The notes: generated by a model from the sequence alone, not told the origin. DNA of 46,981 bases from an uncultured bacterium (GCA_903898755.1 CAIUGT010000119.1:1-46981), one strand, 5' to 3'. Counted from the first letter of the stretch, positions 8,877 through 17,586 are shown. Translations and numbers: made by a program.

Positions 8877-8923
8877 GTGCGCAACCTTCCGTATGAGTTA
8901 AAGAAAGAACCGAAAACGCCAAA

Positions 8924-10864
8924 CTATTTACCAACCTTGATTCCATCAAACACACTTCCAGAACCAAATTGTGGAATGGGTGACTGATTCACTTTTTGGC
9001 CAGAGCCACGCGCCTTTAAATCCATGGTGCGCTCAGGAATGGCGTACGAGGAATTTGGAAGCGAGTCCGAACGCCTCATCGCGGCGGCCGCGGCGCGCTT
9101 CATTGTGGAATCCGTGTTGTGGTGCAACGAGCGAATTTCTGCCTGGATTTCAAGATTTGCCATGGCCACAAGGTGTTCAACCATCGCCATGTCATGTTCA
9201 AGCGCGTTGCCTTCAAGACCATTGCGAAGCGCGCGATCAAGTTTAGAGAGTGAGCAAACCATGGCGTGAATCCAAAGCGCGCACATGGAAAGACGTGCTT
9301 GCACGGTTTGATTTGTGATGAGTTTTTCCTCGTGCTCTTTGAAAGCCATCTTGACCTGATGGCTGTGTTCACGAATATGCATCATGGTTGAAAGACCAAA
9401 TCGCCCCAGGCGCGGATGCAACCTGTCGGCTTTTGGAAGACCACCACGGATACCCAGGAAAAGCTCGCTGCCAATTTTTACGGCACTACTGACGGCCTTC
9501 AATGGATTTGAGCGAACGGAAAGCATCCACTCGCCAAGTTGCTTGGAGCCGTATGCGAAAATGAAACTATGCATGACTTCGTTGGCGCCTTCAACAATAA
9601 TGTTGATGCGCGAGTCGCGCCAAATTCGCTCAATGCCATTTTCGGTCATATAGCTTTCGCCACCCATGATTTGCATGGTGTCATCCACAATGCGATAACC
9701 CATTTCGCTGCAAAACACCTTGCACATTGCGGTTTCCAGCATGATGTCGTCGTCATGTCGATCAAGGAAACCCGTGGTCATGTACAGAATGGCGTCCATG
9801 GCGTACAGGCGCGCACCCATGCGCGCGATTTTTTCTTGAATGAGATCAAACTCGCCGATGGGTCGGTCGAATTGATAGCGATAATTAGCCCACTTGCAGG
9901 CCTGTTCAAAGGCGAATGTGGCGCCGCCCAACATGCCCGCACTGAGCGTGCAACGACCATAATTTAAACAAGTCAACGCAACATTCAGTCCGCGGCCTTC
10001 TTTGTGAAGAAGATTTTCCTTTGGCACCTTGACGTTGGTGAGTTTGATGCGCGCTTGCCATGTTCCGCGAATGCCGCACTTGGAACGATTGCGGCTGAAG
10101 ATTTCAACACCCTCCATGTCGGGAGTGCAAATCAGCGCGCTGACCGCGTCTTTTTCTTTTCCTGTCTTTGGGTCTTTCAGTTTTTGTTTTGCCATGACGG
10201 TGAAGAAACCAGCAAGCGCCGCGCTTGTAGCCCACTTCTTTTCACCATTGAGGATGTAGAAGTTTCCGCAAGGACTCATTTCACAACGCGTTTCCTGGCC
10301 GCCAGCGTCGCATCCAACATTGGGCTCACTCAAGCAAAACGCGGAAAGTGAGTCCTTGGCCATTCTTGTTAAAAAACGGTTCTTTTGTTCTGGATTTCCA
10401 AAGAGCATCAGCGCTTTGCAACCAATACTTTGATGCGCGCTCACAAGCACCGCGGTGCTTCCGCAATAACGGCCAATGAGTTCAAGCGAGCGGTTGTAAC
10501 TGGTGATTCCAAAATTTCCGCCGCCGTACTCCTTCGGAATAGTCATGCCAAGCGCGCCCAAATCAAAGAGCCGCTTCACAACCCAATCTGGAATTTCCTG
10601 CTTTTGATCAATCTCAATCGCCGGGTGCTCCGTCTTTAAGTATTGCTCAAGCGCGGCAAGAAGTTGATCGCAGCGAGCTGTTTCCTCGGCGGAGCTTTCT
10701 GGATACGGAAACGCAACGCTCTCGCGGAAGTTGCCCCAAAAATAATTTTTAACAAGACCCATCTTGGCTGGATCTGGCCCAAGCATTTCTTGAGCCTGCT
10801 CGATTTGTTTGCGATCTTTTTCAGAAACGTTTTTCAAATCAGTGGCAAGATTGGTAGCGGACAT
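8924..10864 (-). CDS. Acyl-CoA dehydrogenase, long VLCAD/ACAD9-like form
   Basis: FAD enzyme that oxidises acyl-CoA to trans-2-enoyl-CoA. The first 450 residues form the standard domains: AFCLSEPNVGCDAG (FAD/substrate binding, about 175-188), EKKWATSA, the Arg-rich QFDRPIGEFD and MQIMGGESYMTENGIERIWRD. Glu425 in IIVEGANEV aligns with the catalytic base of this family. Residues 450-646 form an extra C-terminal domain, as in VLCAD and ACAD9 and many deltaproteobacterial or planctomycete homologs. AGGAG precedes the ATG by 6 bases. An unusually long 129-base gap lies upstream, and amino-acid catabolism genes follow. The substrate could be isovaleryl-, isobutyryl- or a longer acyl-CoA. Confidence 0.92.
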   Translation of the reverse strand: MSATNLATDLKNVSEKDRKQIEQAQEMLGPDPAKMGLVKNYFWGNFRESVAFPYPESSAEETARCDQLLAALEQYLKTEHPAIEIDQKQEIPDWVVKRLFDLGALGMTIPKEYGGGNFGITSYNRSLELIGRYCGSTAVLVSAHQSIGCKALMLFGNPEQKNRFLTRMAKDSLSAFCLSEPNVGCDAGGQETRCEMSPCGNFYILNGEKKWATSAALAGFFTVMAKQKLKDPKTGKEKDAVSALICTPDMEGVEIFSRNRSKCGIRGTWQARIKLTNVKVPKENLLHKEGRGLNVALTCLNYGRCTLSAGMLGGATFAFEQACKWANYRYQFDRPIGEFDLIQEKIARMGARLYAMDAILYMTTGFLDRHDDDIMLETAMCKVFCSEMGYRIVDDTMQIMGGESYMTENGIERIWRDSRINIIVEGANEVMHSFIFAYGSKQLGEWMLSVRSNPLKAVSSAVKIGSELFLGIRGGLPKADRLHPRLGRFGLSTMMHIREHSHQVKMAFKEHEEKLITNQTVQARLSMCALWIHAMVCSLSKLDRALRNGLEGNALEHDMAMVEHLVAMANLEIQAEIRSLHHNTDSTMKRAAAAAMRRSDSLPNSSYAIPERTMDLKARGSGQKVNQSPIPQFGSGSVFDGIKVGK

Positions 10865-10993
10865 AGTGAACTCCTAAAGATGGTCATGACAAGTATGTCT
10901 ATTCAACGCTGACGAGCGAGAAGGATCAACCCCCAAAAAACTTCCGATGTAAATTATTTATAAATATACATACAACCCAGTTGGTTGCGGTCT
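10865..10993 (-). promoter_or_regulatory. Intergenic control region upstream of the acyl-CoA dehydrogenase
   Basis: This is the largest gap in the catabolic gene run. On the minus strand it contains a perfect 12-bp palindrome (TATTTATAAATA, 10955-10966). Closer to the gene lies a TTGATC / 17 bases / TTGAAT pair (4 of 6 matches each to sigma-70 boxes), about 40 bases before the ATG. It may hold a second promoter and an operator for the acyl-CoA dehydrogenase to E2 section. The matches are weak and were found by eye. Confidence 0.35.
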
Positions 10994-11875
10994 TTATCGC
11001 TTCAAAAACGCATCAAGGCGCGTGCGGGCCTCGGGAGTATGCCGCAATTCAATAAGGTGTTTTTGTTCACTTAAGACGCCAGCCTGAAAGCCGTGCTGCA
11101 AACCCGTCTTTATTGCGTCAACTACCGCGCGCGCGGCGGCGGTATTTGGCAACACTGTTTGAAGTTGTTCAAGCGCGGCGAATGTTGATTGGTGAAATTG
11201 CGGGTCGGCTATGGAAAGCGGCGCGTGAAGTGATTTCATTTTTGGATTGGCATGAATCCAGGCAGCCGCAACATCGACAGATGATTCGCCAACTGAAACA
11301 TTTTTTGCAAAAAGACCGGTTGGAATTTCGGTTGCATCAAAAGGCGCTCCAGCGCAGGTGGCCATAATGGCTTTGGAAATATCCATACGCGCAGCAAGCA
11401 TTATGGTGCCGCCCCAACCAGGACAAATTCCTAGACCACATTCTGGAAGTCCAACTTTCCAACTTTTTTCACCAGGCGCGGGTATCGCACCAATCAGCGC
11501 GTCGCAGTGCATGGCAAGTTCAAGTCCGCCACCAAGCGCGGCCTTGTGAATAATCGCAACACTGGTGAATGGAAGCTTGGTGATGCGTCCGTAGGCCACG
11601 CTTCCGGCGCGCAAATACAAATTAAGGTCCGCGTCGTTGAGCGCATCGATTTCCGCAAGATCCGCGCCAGCCACAAACACGCGCTCGCTTGTGCTTTGAA
11701 GAATAAGTCCGCATAAATCTTGTTCCGCAAGTTTGCAGAGGGACGCATCAAGTGAATCAATCAACCAACGATCAAGCACAACAACGCCGCCGCGTGGCTT
11801 GGATGGATTTGGAATGAGCGAAAGAACCGCGATCTTGTCCGCGCGAATTTCAACTGGAAGAGGAGCTTGATTCAT
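10994..11875 (-). CDS. Enoyl-CoA hydratase/isomerase family protein (crotonase fold) 1
   Basis: A 293-residue crotonase-superfamily protein. The oxyanion-hole segment is VFVAGADLAEI. Both hydratase glutamates are in place: one in GGGLELAMHCD and one in GLPECGLGICPGWGGT. It is therefore likely to hydrate an enoyl-CoA such as crotonyl-, methacrylyl- or tiglyl-CoA. It also resembles the N-terminal half of multifunctional FadJ/FadB proteins but lacks the 3-hydroxyacyl-CoA dehydrogenase domain. It starts 3 bases after the stop of crotonase 2, so translation is coupled. Substrate not deducible. Confidence 0.88.
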   Translation of the reverse strand: MNQAPLPVEIRADKIAVLSLIPNPSKPRGGVVVLDRWLIDSLDASLCKLAEQDLCGLILQSTSERVFVAGADLAEIDALNDADLNLYLRAGSVAYGRITKLPFTSVAIIHKAALGGGLELAMHCDALIGAIPAPGEKSWKVGLPECGLGICPGWGGTIMLAARMDISKAIMATCAGAPFDATEIPTGLFAKNVSVGESSVDVAAAWIHANPKMKSLHAPLSIADPQFHQSTFAALEQLQTVLPNTAAARAVVDAIKTGLQHGFQAGVLSEQKHLIELRHTPEARTRLDAFLKR

Positions 11876-11878
11876 GAT

Positions 11879-12643
11879 TTATTTCTCATGTATTTCAAAG
11901 CGGGCGCGCAATCGTTCTTGCGCTTCGTTGCCAACAATGATTTTGGCCGAAAGATCAGCGGCCTTGGACAAGGTGGATTCGTCGATAAGACCATCAAGTT
12001 CATGCAACCAACGTTTTGTGGTGGCGATAGCGTTTGGACCACCCGTGGATAATTTTTGAGCGAAGTCCATTGCTGCGCTATCAAGTTCGTCAACAGAAAC
12101 CAGATGAGTGGCAATACCAATACGAACGGCTTCTTTACCATCAACAAGTCCGCCCGCAAGAAGCAGCGCGCGCGCGCGACCCGCGCCGACTTTTGAAATG
12201 AGAAACGGAGCAACAACGGCGGGACACACACCAAGATCAACCTCTGGATAGCCCAATTTGGCTTGTTCATGAGTGAATGCAAAATCACAGGCGACCACAA
12301 GGCCGCACCCGCCACCGACGGCCGCGCCCTGCACTTTTGCAATGACCGGAATAGAAAGTTTGCGAAGAGCCAAACCCACGCGCGCGAGTCCATGCAACAT
12401 GAGACCCATTTTTTGTGCGTCGTTTAAGACGCCGCGAAGATCCATGCCAGCGCAAAATGATTTTCCGTTTCCAGATAAAACAAGAACGCGGGCGGCGGAA
12501 TTTGCTGCCACGGTTTTTACAGCGTGTTCAAGTTGTTCAATAAGTTCAAAACTCAGCGCGTTGCGGGCGTCGGGACGATTGAGTGAAATGTGAACAATTC
12601 CAGCGGCGGAATGGGTGGAATTGATATGGACCAACTCGTTCAT
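11879..12643 (-). CDS. Enoyl-CoA hydratase family protein 2, methylglutaconyl-CoA hydratase (LiuC)-like
   Basis: A 254-residue crotonase, the normal family length. The oxyanion motif is SFCAGMDLRG. In the active site the first glutamate position is glycine (AVGGGCGLVVACD), while the second is kept (LGYPEVDLGVCPAVVAPFL). This pattern, especially GLVxACD and PAVxxPxx, recalls LiuC-type 3-methylglutaconyl-CoA hydratases of leucine degradation as I remember them; that is an inference, not a database result. It lies 18 bases downstream of crotonase 3 and 3 bases upstream of crotonase 1, in one transcription unit. Confidence 0.85.
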   Translation of the reverse strand: MNELVHINSTHSAAGIVHISLNRPDARNALSFELIEQLEHAVKTVAANSAARVLVLSGNGKSFCAGMDLRGVLNDAQKMGLMLHGLARVGLALRKLSIPVIAKVQGAAVGGGCGLVVACDFAFTHEQAKLGYPEVDLGVCPAVVAPFLISKVGAGRARALLLAGGLVDGKEAVRIGIATHLVSVDELDSAAMDFAQKLSTGGPNAIATTKRWLHELDGLIDESTLSKAADLSAKIIVGNEAQERLRARFEIHEK

Positions 12644-12661
12644 GTATGAAAGAGTAGCGAA

Positions 12662-13570
12662 CTAAGCGCGTTGCTTCCAAACAGCAGCAACCCGATCAAC
12701 ACTTTCGGCGCCACCAACACCAGAATGACTAGCCGAAAGAGCAGATGAGCGATGTGTGTGGTGTGAAAATGGATCAAGTTGTTGCAACAAACACTTGGTT
12801 GTGAAAAGTGCCAGTGGGCCCTTGGCCAACAAAATCTTTGTGAGATTGGAAGTTTCTAGAGCAAGCGCGCTTGTGTGATTATTTGCAGACACTTGATGGG
12901 TCGGATTTTCGCACGTCAACGATGCGGTGGTCAAGTGCGATGCAAAACCCAGTTCAAAAGCGCGTGCGCCACTTATAAGTTGGCCGCCCAACAACAATTC
13001 ACGCGCAGCGCCCAAGCCCATGCGTGAAGAAAGTGTTGGACCACTAATTGCTGGTGATAAACCAATGGCGTGAGTTGGATATCCAAACTTGGCGTCGGGC
13101 GTTGCGATGACAAAATCACAGGCCGAAACAAGCGCGCAGCCGCCAGCGAGCGCGGCACCCGAAACCGCGGCGATGGTGATGGCTGGCAGCCGTGAAATAA
13201 TTTCCACGCAGCGATGAAGTCGATGTAAATAGTTGGAGAGCACGGGTTGCGAAACGCCTGGATCATTGGCAACGGCGCGAAGATCAAATCCGGCGCAGAA
13301 CGAAGGGCCATTGGCGCAAAGAACAACTACGCGTGTTGCGGAATCATTGAACGAATTGGTTGTGGCGCCAAATTGAGTTGTGTTTTGTGCGGCGCAGTGT
13401 TTTTGAATATCAGCCAAGGCGTTTTCAAGCGCGGTGAACATGTCGTTACCAAGCGCGTTGCGACGATCTGGATCATTGAAAGTGATTGTTGCGACAGCGC
13501 GCGAATGAATGTTGTCGACACAACCGCTTGAATATTGCAGAAGTAGCGGTTCACGCGCTTGTGATGTCAA
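12662..13570 (-). CDS. Enoyl-CoA hydratase family protein 3, both catalytic glutamates missing
   Basis: A crotonase-fold protein of 302 residues from a TTG start. The TTG at 13570 overlaps the stop of the phosphatase gene as TTGA and has GGGAG 7 bases upstream; the longer frame to 13636 would run deep into the upstream gene. The oxyanion segment SFCAGFDLRA is normal. The two usual glutamates are replaced: LAGGCALVSACD has Ala, and FGYPTHAIGLSPA has Thr where Glu is expected. It may catalyse another crotonase reaction or be a non-hydratase subunit. Two Asn/Thr-rich insertions (QNTTQFGATTNSFND, and around HQVSANNHTS) lengthen it beyond the usual 260 residues. Confidence 0.83.
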   Translation of the reverse strand: MTSQAREPLLLQYSSGCVDNIHSRAVATITFNDPDRRNALGNDMFTALENALADIQKHCAAQNTTQFGATTNSFNDSATRVVVLCANGPSFCAGFDLRAVANDPGVSQPVLSNYLHRLHRCVEIISRLPAITIAAVSGAALAGGCALVSACDFVIATPDAKFGYPTHAIGLSPAISGPTLSSRMGLGAARELLLGGQLISGARAFELGFASHLTTASLTCENPTHQVSANNHTSALALETSNLTKILLAKGPLALFTTKCLLQQLDPFSHHTHRSSALSASHSGVGGAESVDRVAAVWKQRA

Positions 13571-14175
13571 CGACCCACTCCCGGTCCAGATGGAACCGCG
13601 CCCATGCTCCAAATAACTTTGTTGATGTGCTCCCAACCAAGCACGTTCACACTGCCAGCGCGAATAGCAAAACTTCTGCCGCGCGTAACGGGCAGTTCAA
13701 GCCACGTGGCAATTAGCACGCGCGAAAAATGTCCATGCGTGAACATGGCGATATTTCCAGAAAGTGATTTGCAGTGATCAAGCAATTGCACGGCGCGTTT
13801 ATGAACTTCCGAAAGATGCTCGCCACCAGGACAGCCGTGATGCCACAAATCCCAGCCAGGATTTTTTGTTGCTATCTCAAGCGATGTCCATCCTTCATAA
13901 TCGCCGTAATCCCACTCAGCTAGAAGTGGCTCAACCCGAACTTGATTTTCAAGACCACAAAGTTGCGCCGTATGAATTGCGCGGATGCGCGGGCTTGAAA
14001 GAACGGTTCCAAATTGCATGGCGCTGACCCAGGGTTTCAATTCAACGGCCGCCTCGTTTCCGCGCGCGGTCAACGGAATATCTGTTCGACCCGTGTGTCG
14101 ACCATTTAAACTCCATTCGGTTTCAGCGTGGCGAATGACCCAAATTTGTGGACGGGAATCTTTATTCATAAGCAT
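13567..14175 (-). CDS. Histidine phosphatase family protein
   Basis: A 202-residue member of the phosphoglycerate-mutase-like phosphatases. The catalytic RHAETEW motif is at 15-21, followed by GRHTGRTDIPLTARG and SSPRIRAIHTAQ, and the second active-site histidine lies in IAMFTHGHFSRVL. The order matches broad-specificity sugar-phosphate or nucleotide phosphatases (CobC/GpmB/SixA relatives); the true substrate is unknown. It overlaps the next gene through TTGA and begins 5 bases after a lipoprotein gene. Its place at the head of three acyl-CoA genes is unexplained. Confidence 0.9.
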   Translation of the reverse strand: MLMNKDSRPQIWVIRHAETEWSLNGRHTGRTDIPLTARGNEAAVELKPWVSAMQFGTVLSSPRIRAIHTAQLCGLENQVRVEPLLAEWDYGDYEGWTSLEIATKNPGWDLWHHGCPGGEHLSEVHKRAVQLLDHCKSLSGNIAMFTHGHFSRVLIATWLELPVTRGRSFAIRAGSVNVLGWEHINKVIWSMGAVPSGPGVGR

Positions 14176-14180
14176 GTTTA

Positions 14181-14678
14181 TTATTTTTTGACTGGCGGCG
14201 CCGCATCATTTGAATTTTGAGTTTCAGGCACCACGGGGCTTGTGTTTGGAAGCGCGATAAACGTGTCGCGCTGGTACACCAACACAACGCCATCCGTACC
14301 CGTAAGCGTGAGGCGATCCAATTCAACAAGGGGAACAAACGACAACTCGCGTCGCTCTGGTGGCGGATCAATAATCAGTTTCAGAGAACCCATTGAAATT
14401 TTCCAGGTTCCACGTCGCACAAAATCCGCGGCGCGTGCAGTCATGATTCCACCCTCACCCAAAGAAAGAGTGGATCCGATTGGACTTTCAATGGACTCAT
14501 CTTGCTTCACGGCCTTTGGGTCTTGTGAAAAAGAACTGTCGCCAGGCGAAAAAATCCAACGACCGACAAGTTGTGGTGTTCGTCCATCCACGGGTTCAAT
14601 TGTTTTTTGACGAGGACTTGCGGCGCAGGAAGCCGCAATGAACGCAAGAGAGGAAAGAAGAATTGCGCGAAGAACCAT
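14181..14678 (-). CDS. Hypothetical lipoprotein
   Basis: A 165-residue protein with a lipoprotein signal: MVLRAILLSSLAFIAASC has a lipobox ending at Cys18. After a Ser/Pro-rich region there is a beta-rich stretch around LVGRWIF, GTWKISMGSLKLIIDPPPERRELSFVPL and VELDRLTLTGTDGVVLVYQR. The pattern suggests a small lipocalin-like or protein-stability reporter barrel (GxW...L...L), as in secreted 'copper resistance NlpE/DUF' type domains, but I cannot name the family. The tail is Pro/Asn-rich. It is likely the first gene of the phosphatase-crotonase transcript, 5 bases before the phosphatase gene. Confidence 0.75.
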   Translation of the reverse strand: MVLRAILLSSLAFIAASCAASPRQKTIEPVDGRTPQLVGRWIFSPGDSSFSQDPKAVKQDESIESPIGSTLSLGEGGIMTARAADFVRRGTWKISMGSLKLIIDPPPERRELSFVPLVELDRLTLTGTDGVVLVYQRDTFIALPNTSPVVPETQNSNDAAPPVKK

Positions 14679-14795
14679 GAAGGCATCTTACGAGCAAGCC
14701 AGAATTATTGAGGTCTTTGAAAAACAGATTTACATATCAAATTGAAGTCGGACCGCCCGTACAGCCATTCAGATTTCATTTCAAAGCCCGCGTTG

Positions 14796-16790
14796 TCAAA
14801 GTATTGGCAGATGAATATCCAAGCGATATGCGAACGCGCGAAGCAACAACAACTCTTGCGTGTTGTACACGTTGTCTGCGGCGGCGACGCACACCAGCGC
14901 TTTCGCAAGAAGAAGTCGGTCGCTTCGCACAAGCGTGTCTAGGCCTTCAAGGGCAAAATGGAGCGCATCAAGATCACATTCGTTGGCGCTTGGAAATGTA
15001 AGTCCACTCAATCCACACGCCACGGTTCCAAGATCAAACGAGCGGTCGCAATGAGATGAGCCACCAGCATGCGCCAATGTTCCCAGCACAATTCGCATGT
15101 CTTGAGAGCAGTCTTGCATGGAGCGCGTCGCTTTTTTTTGTGACAGCGCGCCAAATCGTGTTTCAATTCTTCGGGTCAAAACAATGCGCGTCATCCACTC
15201 GAATAAATCAACCTGATTATCCGAGCGCATGGCCGCGGTCAGCGCCGTTCGAAACGCGACATATTGCTGTTTGGTCAATTGGGTCAATGTTGGAACACAT
15301 AGATCAAGCACAACAAGACGCGTCTCATCTGGCAAATCAAACATGTGGGGCGCAAGCCTGTCCCAACACGCGACCATTGTTTCGCCAAGTTGATCAAGCG
15401 CGAGCGCGCGCACGGTGTCACGCATGTTTGTTTGCGCTCCCGTGACAAGCAATAATAAAACCGCCTGAGCATCAAGTGGCTCACGCACCGCGTCACGCAC
15501 GGCGTCTGGAATTTTTTTCAAAAGAAAGCGGGCGCCGGCAAGAGATTCTTGCGCAACCGTTTTTGACATGGCCGCTTGAAGAACATCGGCGCGCGTAATT
15601 GGGCGACCACTCGCGCGCAACGCCGCGCGGCTTGTTTGTTGTGATTCGGTCGGTCCCGCGTGGGAATCAGCGAATGCTTGCGCGGCATCATTTGCAATAA
15701 ATCCCGCCGACAAAGTTGCCGAAGAATTTGTTGGTGTTGAGCCTGACGAATCGCCAACAACATCACCAACAAAACCACCTTGTTCAATGCGTCGAATGCG
15801 CTCTGGAAGCGGGGGGTGCGTGGAAAGCCAAGAGTGAATTGACTTTGAAAAAAAGAAATGATTCAACCCAGAAGCGGCCGGCGATTGAATGGGCGCGAAG
15901 GGTAAACCACCAATGCGCCGCAGCGCGCAAGCAATGCCGGCTGGATTTCTAGAATATTGCACCGCGGATGCGTCGGCCAAAAATTCACGCTGGCGACTGA
16001 CGGCCGCTTGAAGAAGTCGACCAAAGAAAGCGCCAATACCGCCGACAACAAGAAGCCCAAGACCAACAGCAACAAACAAAAGGGCCGCGCTGCCACGATC
16101 ATCTTTTTTACTAGACATGCGCGGCGCGGTGGCTATTCGGCCCGCAACCTGAAGCATGACGCGCCCAATGAGCGCGATCAACATAATGCCGGCCACCACG
16201 CAGGCAATTCGTAAATTGAGCCGCGTGTCTTTGTGCGCAATATGGCTGAACTCATGTCCCGTGACGCCCTGCAACTCATCGCGGTTGAGTTGAGTGATGG
16301 CGCCGCGCGTGAAACCAAGAACGGCGTCTTGCGGATTTTTTCCCGCGGCGAACGCGTTGATCGCATCCTCTTGCAAAATATAAATTGGAGGAACAGGCAT
16401 GCCGCTGGCGATGGCCATTTCGTCCACAACATCGCGCAACTTTTGTTCGTCTGCGTTGTTGGTGGAGCCCTGCAGAGGTTGACCACCAAGCGCCTCAGCG
16501 ACCGACTTTCCGTTTCCACCAAGTCGAAGTCGTTGCACGCCCGCGCCAAGAAAAATAATCAGGCAGACGGCGCCAATGATTTGCATGAAAATTTCCGGGT
16601 TCCACCAAAGGTCCACGCCCTTTGCGCCCCGATCTTGTGCCCGGGGAACAATGACAAACAGGGCGAGCCCATAGAAACTGAGTGCAACACACACAACGGC
16701 CAACAAGAAAAGAAGCACAAGCCAAGTGGTGCGACGCCGCGCTTGATCTTGTTGCTCAAAGAAATTCATGGGCGGATTTTGGAAAGACAC
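14796..16790 (-). CDS. M48 family zinc metalloprotease with long C-terminal domain
   Basis: A membrane protease related to HtpX, 664 residues (HtpX is about 290). Two membrane helices lie at about 22-48 and 67-84. The zinc site is HEFSH (179-183) inside GVTGHEFSHIAHKDTRL, and QREFLADASAV provides the third ligand. Two more hydrophobic segments fall between them (about 196-216 and 240-262). The region after about residue 370 is a helical extension ending with LVCVAAADNVYNTQELLLLRAFAYRL, resembling a TerB-like helix pair. Such long M48 proteins occur beside LemA in several phyla, as here (LemA is 91 bases upstream). It likely degrades damaged membrane proteins. Confidence 0.9.
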   Translation of the reverse strand: MSFQNPPMNFFEQQDQARRRTTWLVLLFLLAVVCVALSFYGLALFVIVPRAQDRGAKGVDLWWNPEIFMQIIGAVCLIIFLGAGVQRLRLGGNGKSVAEALGGQPLQGSTNNADEQKLRDVVDEMAIASGMPVPPIYILQEDAINAFAAGKNPQDAVLGFTRGAITQLNRDELQGVTGHEFSHIAHKDTRLNLRIACVVAGIMLIALIGRVMLQVAGRIATAPRMSSKKDDRGSAALLFVAVGLGLLVVGGIGAFFGRLLQAAVSRQREFLADASAVQYSRNPAGIACALRRIGGLPFAPIQSPAASGLNHFFFSKSIHSWLSTHPPLPERIRRIEQGGFVGDVVGDSSGSTPTNSSATLSAGFIANDAAQAFADSHAGPTESQQTSRAALRASGRPITRADVLQAAMSKTVAQESLAGARFLLKKIPDAVRDAVREPLDAQAVLLLLVTGAQTNMRDTVRALALDQLGETMVACWDRLAPHMFDLPDETRLVVLDLCVPTLTQLTKQQYVAFRTALTAAMRSDNQVDLFEWMTRIVLTRRIETRFGALSQKKATRSMQDCSQDMRIVLGTLAHAGGSSHCDRSFDLGTVACGLSGLTFPSANECDLDALHFALEGLDTLVRSDRLLLAKALVCVAAADNVYNTQELLLLRAFAYRLDIHLPIL

Positions 16791-16881
16791 ACGCGTGATT
16801 TACATTGTTGGGTCGATGTGATTGCGCCAATGACAATCGCAACGTTATCAATCGCTCGCAGAGATTCACGCTTGCTTTGCA

Positions 16882-17487
16882 TTAGGAAATTCGCGCGGAA
16901 GGAACAACGCGTGAATCATCCGAAGTTGTCCACAACTCGGCTTGTTGAAATTGAAAAACGCCCGCGACTAGATTGCCTGGAAACGTGACCACGCCCTCGT
17001 TGTAACGCATGACCGCGTCGTTGAAGGCTTGGCGCGCGAATGCCACGCGGTTTTCTGTGGTGATTAATTGTTCTTGCAGCGAAAGAAATTGCGCGCTGGC
17101 TTTCAAATCTGGATACGCCTCGATACGCGCGAACAATCCGCGCAATGCGCCACCCAGGGCCATGGACGCGGTGGATAGCGCGCGAATGGCGCCAAAATTT
17201 CCGGCCGAGGCCTCGCCTGCGGCGGCATTGACATCGCCGCGCGCGCGAATAACGGCTTCCAGCGTTGTTCGCTCGTGTTGCATGTAGCCCTTCACAACCT
17301 CAATGAGGTTTGGAATTAAATCCGAGCGCCGCCGTAGTTGCACATCTATCTGGCTGAACGCGTTGGCCATACGCACACGACGAACAGCGAGTCCGTTGTA
17401 TAGAAAAACTAAAGCAACAAGCGCGACGAACGCGATCACGACGCATCCAACAATAATTCCAGAATGCATAAACGCGGCGAGAGTCAT
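16882..17487 (-). CDS. LemA family protein
   Basis: A 201-residue protein from the first in-frame ATG (17487); upstream only a TTG start at 17562 would extend it. A membrane helix (about 10-33) is followed by the LemA signature: LYNGLAVRRVRMANAFSQIDVQLRRRSDLIPNLIEVVKGY, a long helical bundle, and YNEGVVTFPGNLVAG near the end. The topology is N-out with a cytoplasmic helical domain, or the reverse; published data differ. Pairing with the downstream M48 protease suggests a membrane quality-control unit. The function of LemA is unknown. Confidence 0.92.
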   Translation of the reverse strand: MTLAAFMHSGIIVGCVVIAFVALVALVFLYNGLAVRRVRMANAFSQIDVQLRRRSDLIPNLIEVVKGYMQHERTTLEAVIRARGDVNAAAGEASAGNFGAIRALSTASMALGGALRGLFARIEAYPDLKASAQFLSLQEQLITTENRVAFARQAFNDAVMRYNEGVVTFPGNLVAGVFQFQQAELWTTSDDSRVVPSARIS

Positions 17488-17586
17488 TATGAAATCATTA
17501 TGACCACTTTTTAATGATTGATACACGGCACTCAAGCGCCCGTTTGTTTTCAACTTGCGCAATGACCGAATGTGGCGCGCGCGAAT

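Noticed and set aside
12162-12182. Run of alternating GC dinucleotides (possible Z-DNA or slippage tract)
   Set aside because: It lies inside crotonase 2 coding sequence where Ala/Arg codons give the same pattern; GCGC words are frequent across the whole window.
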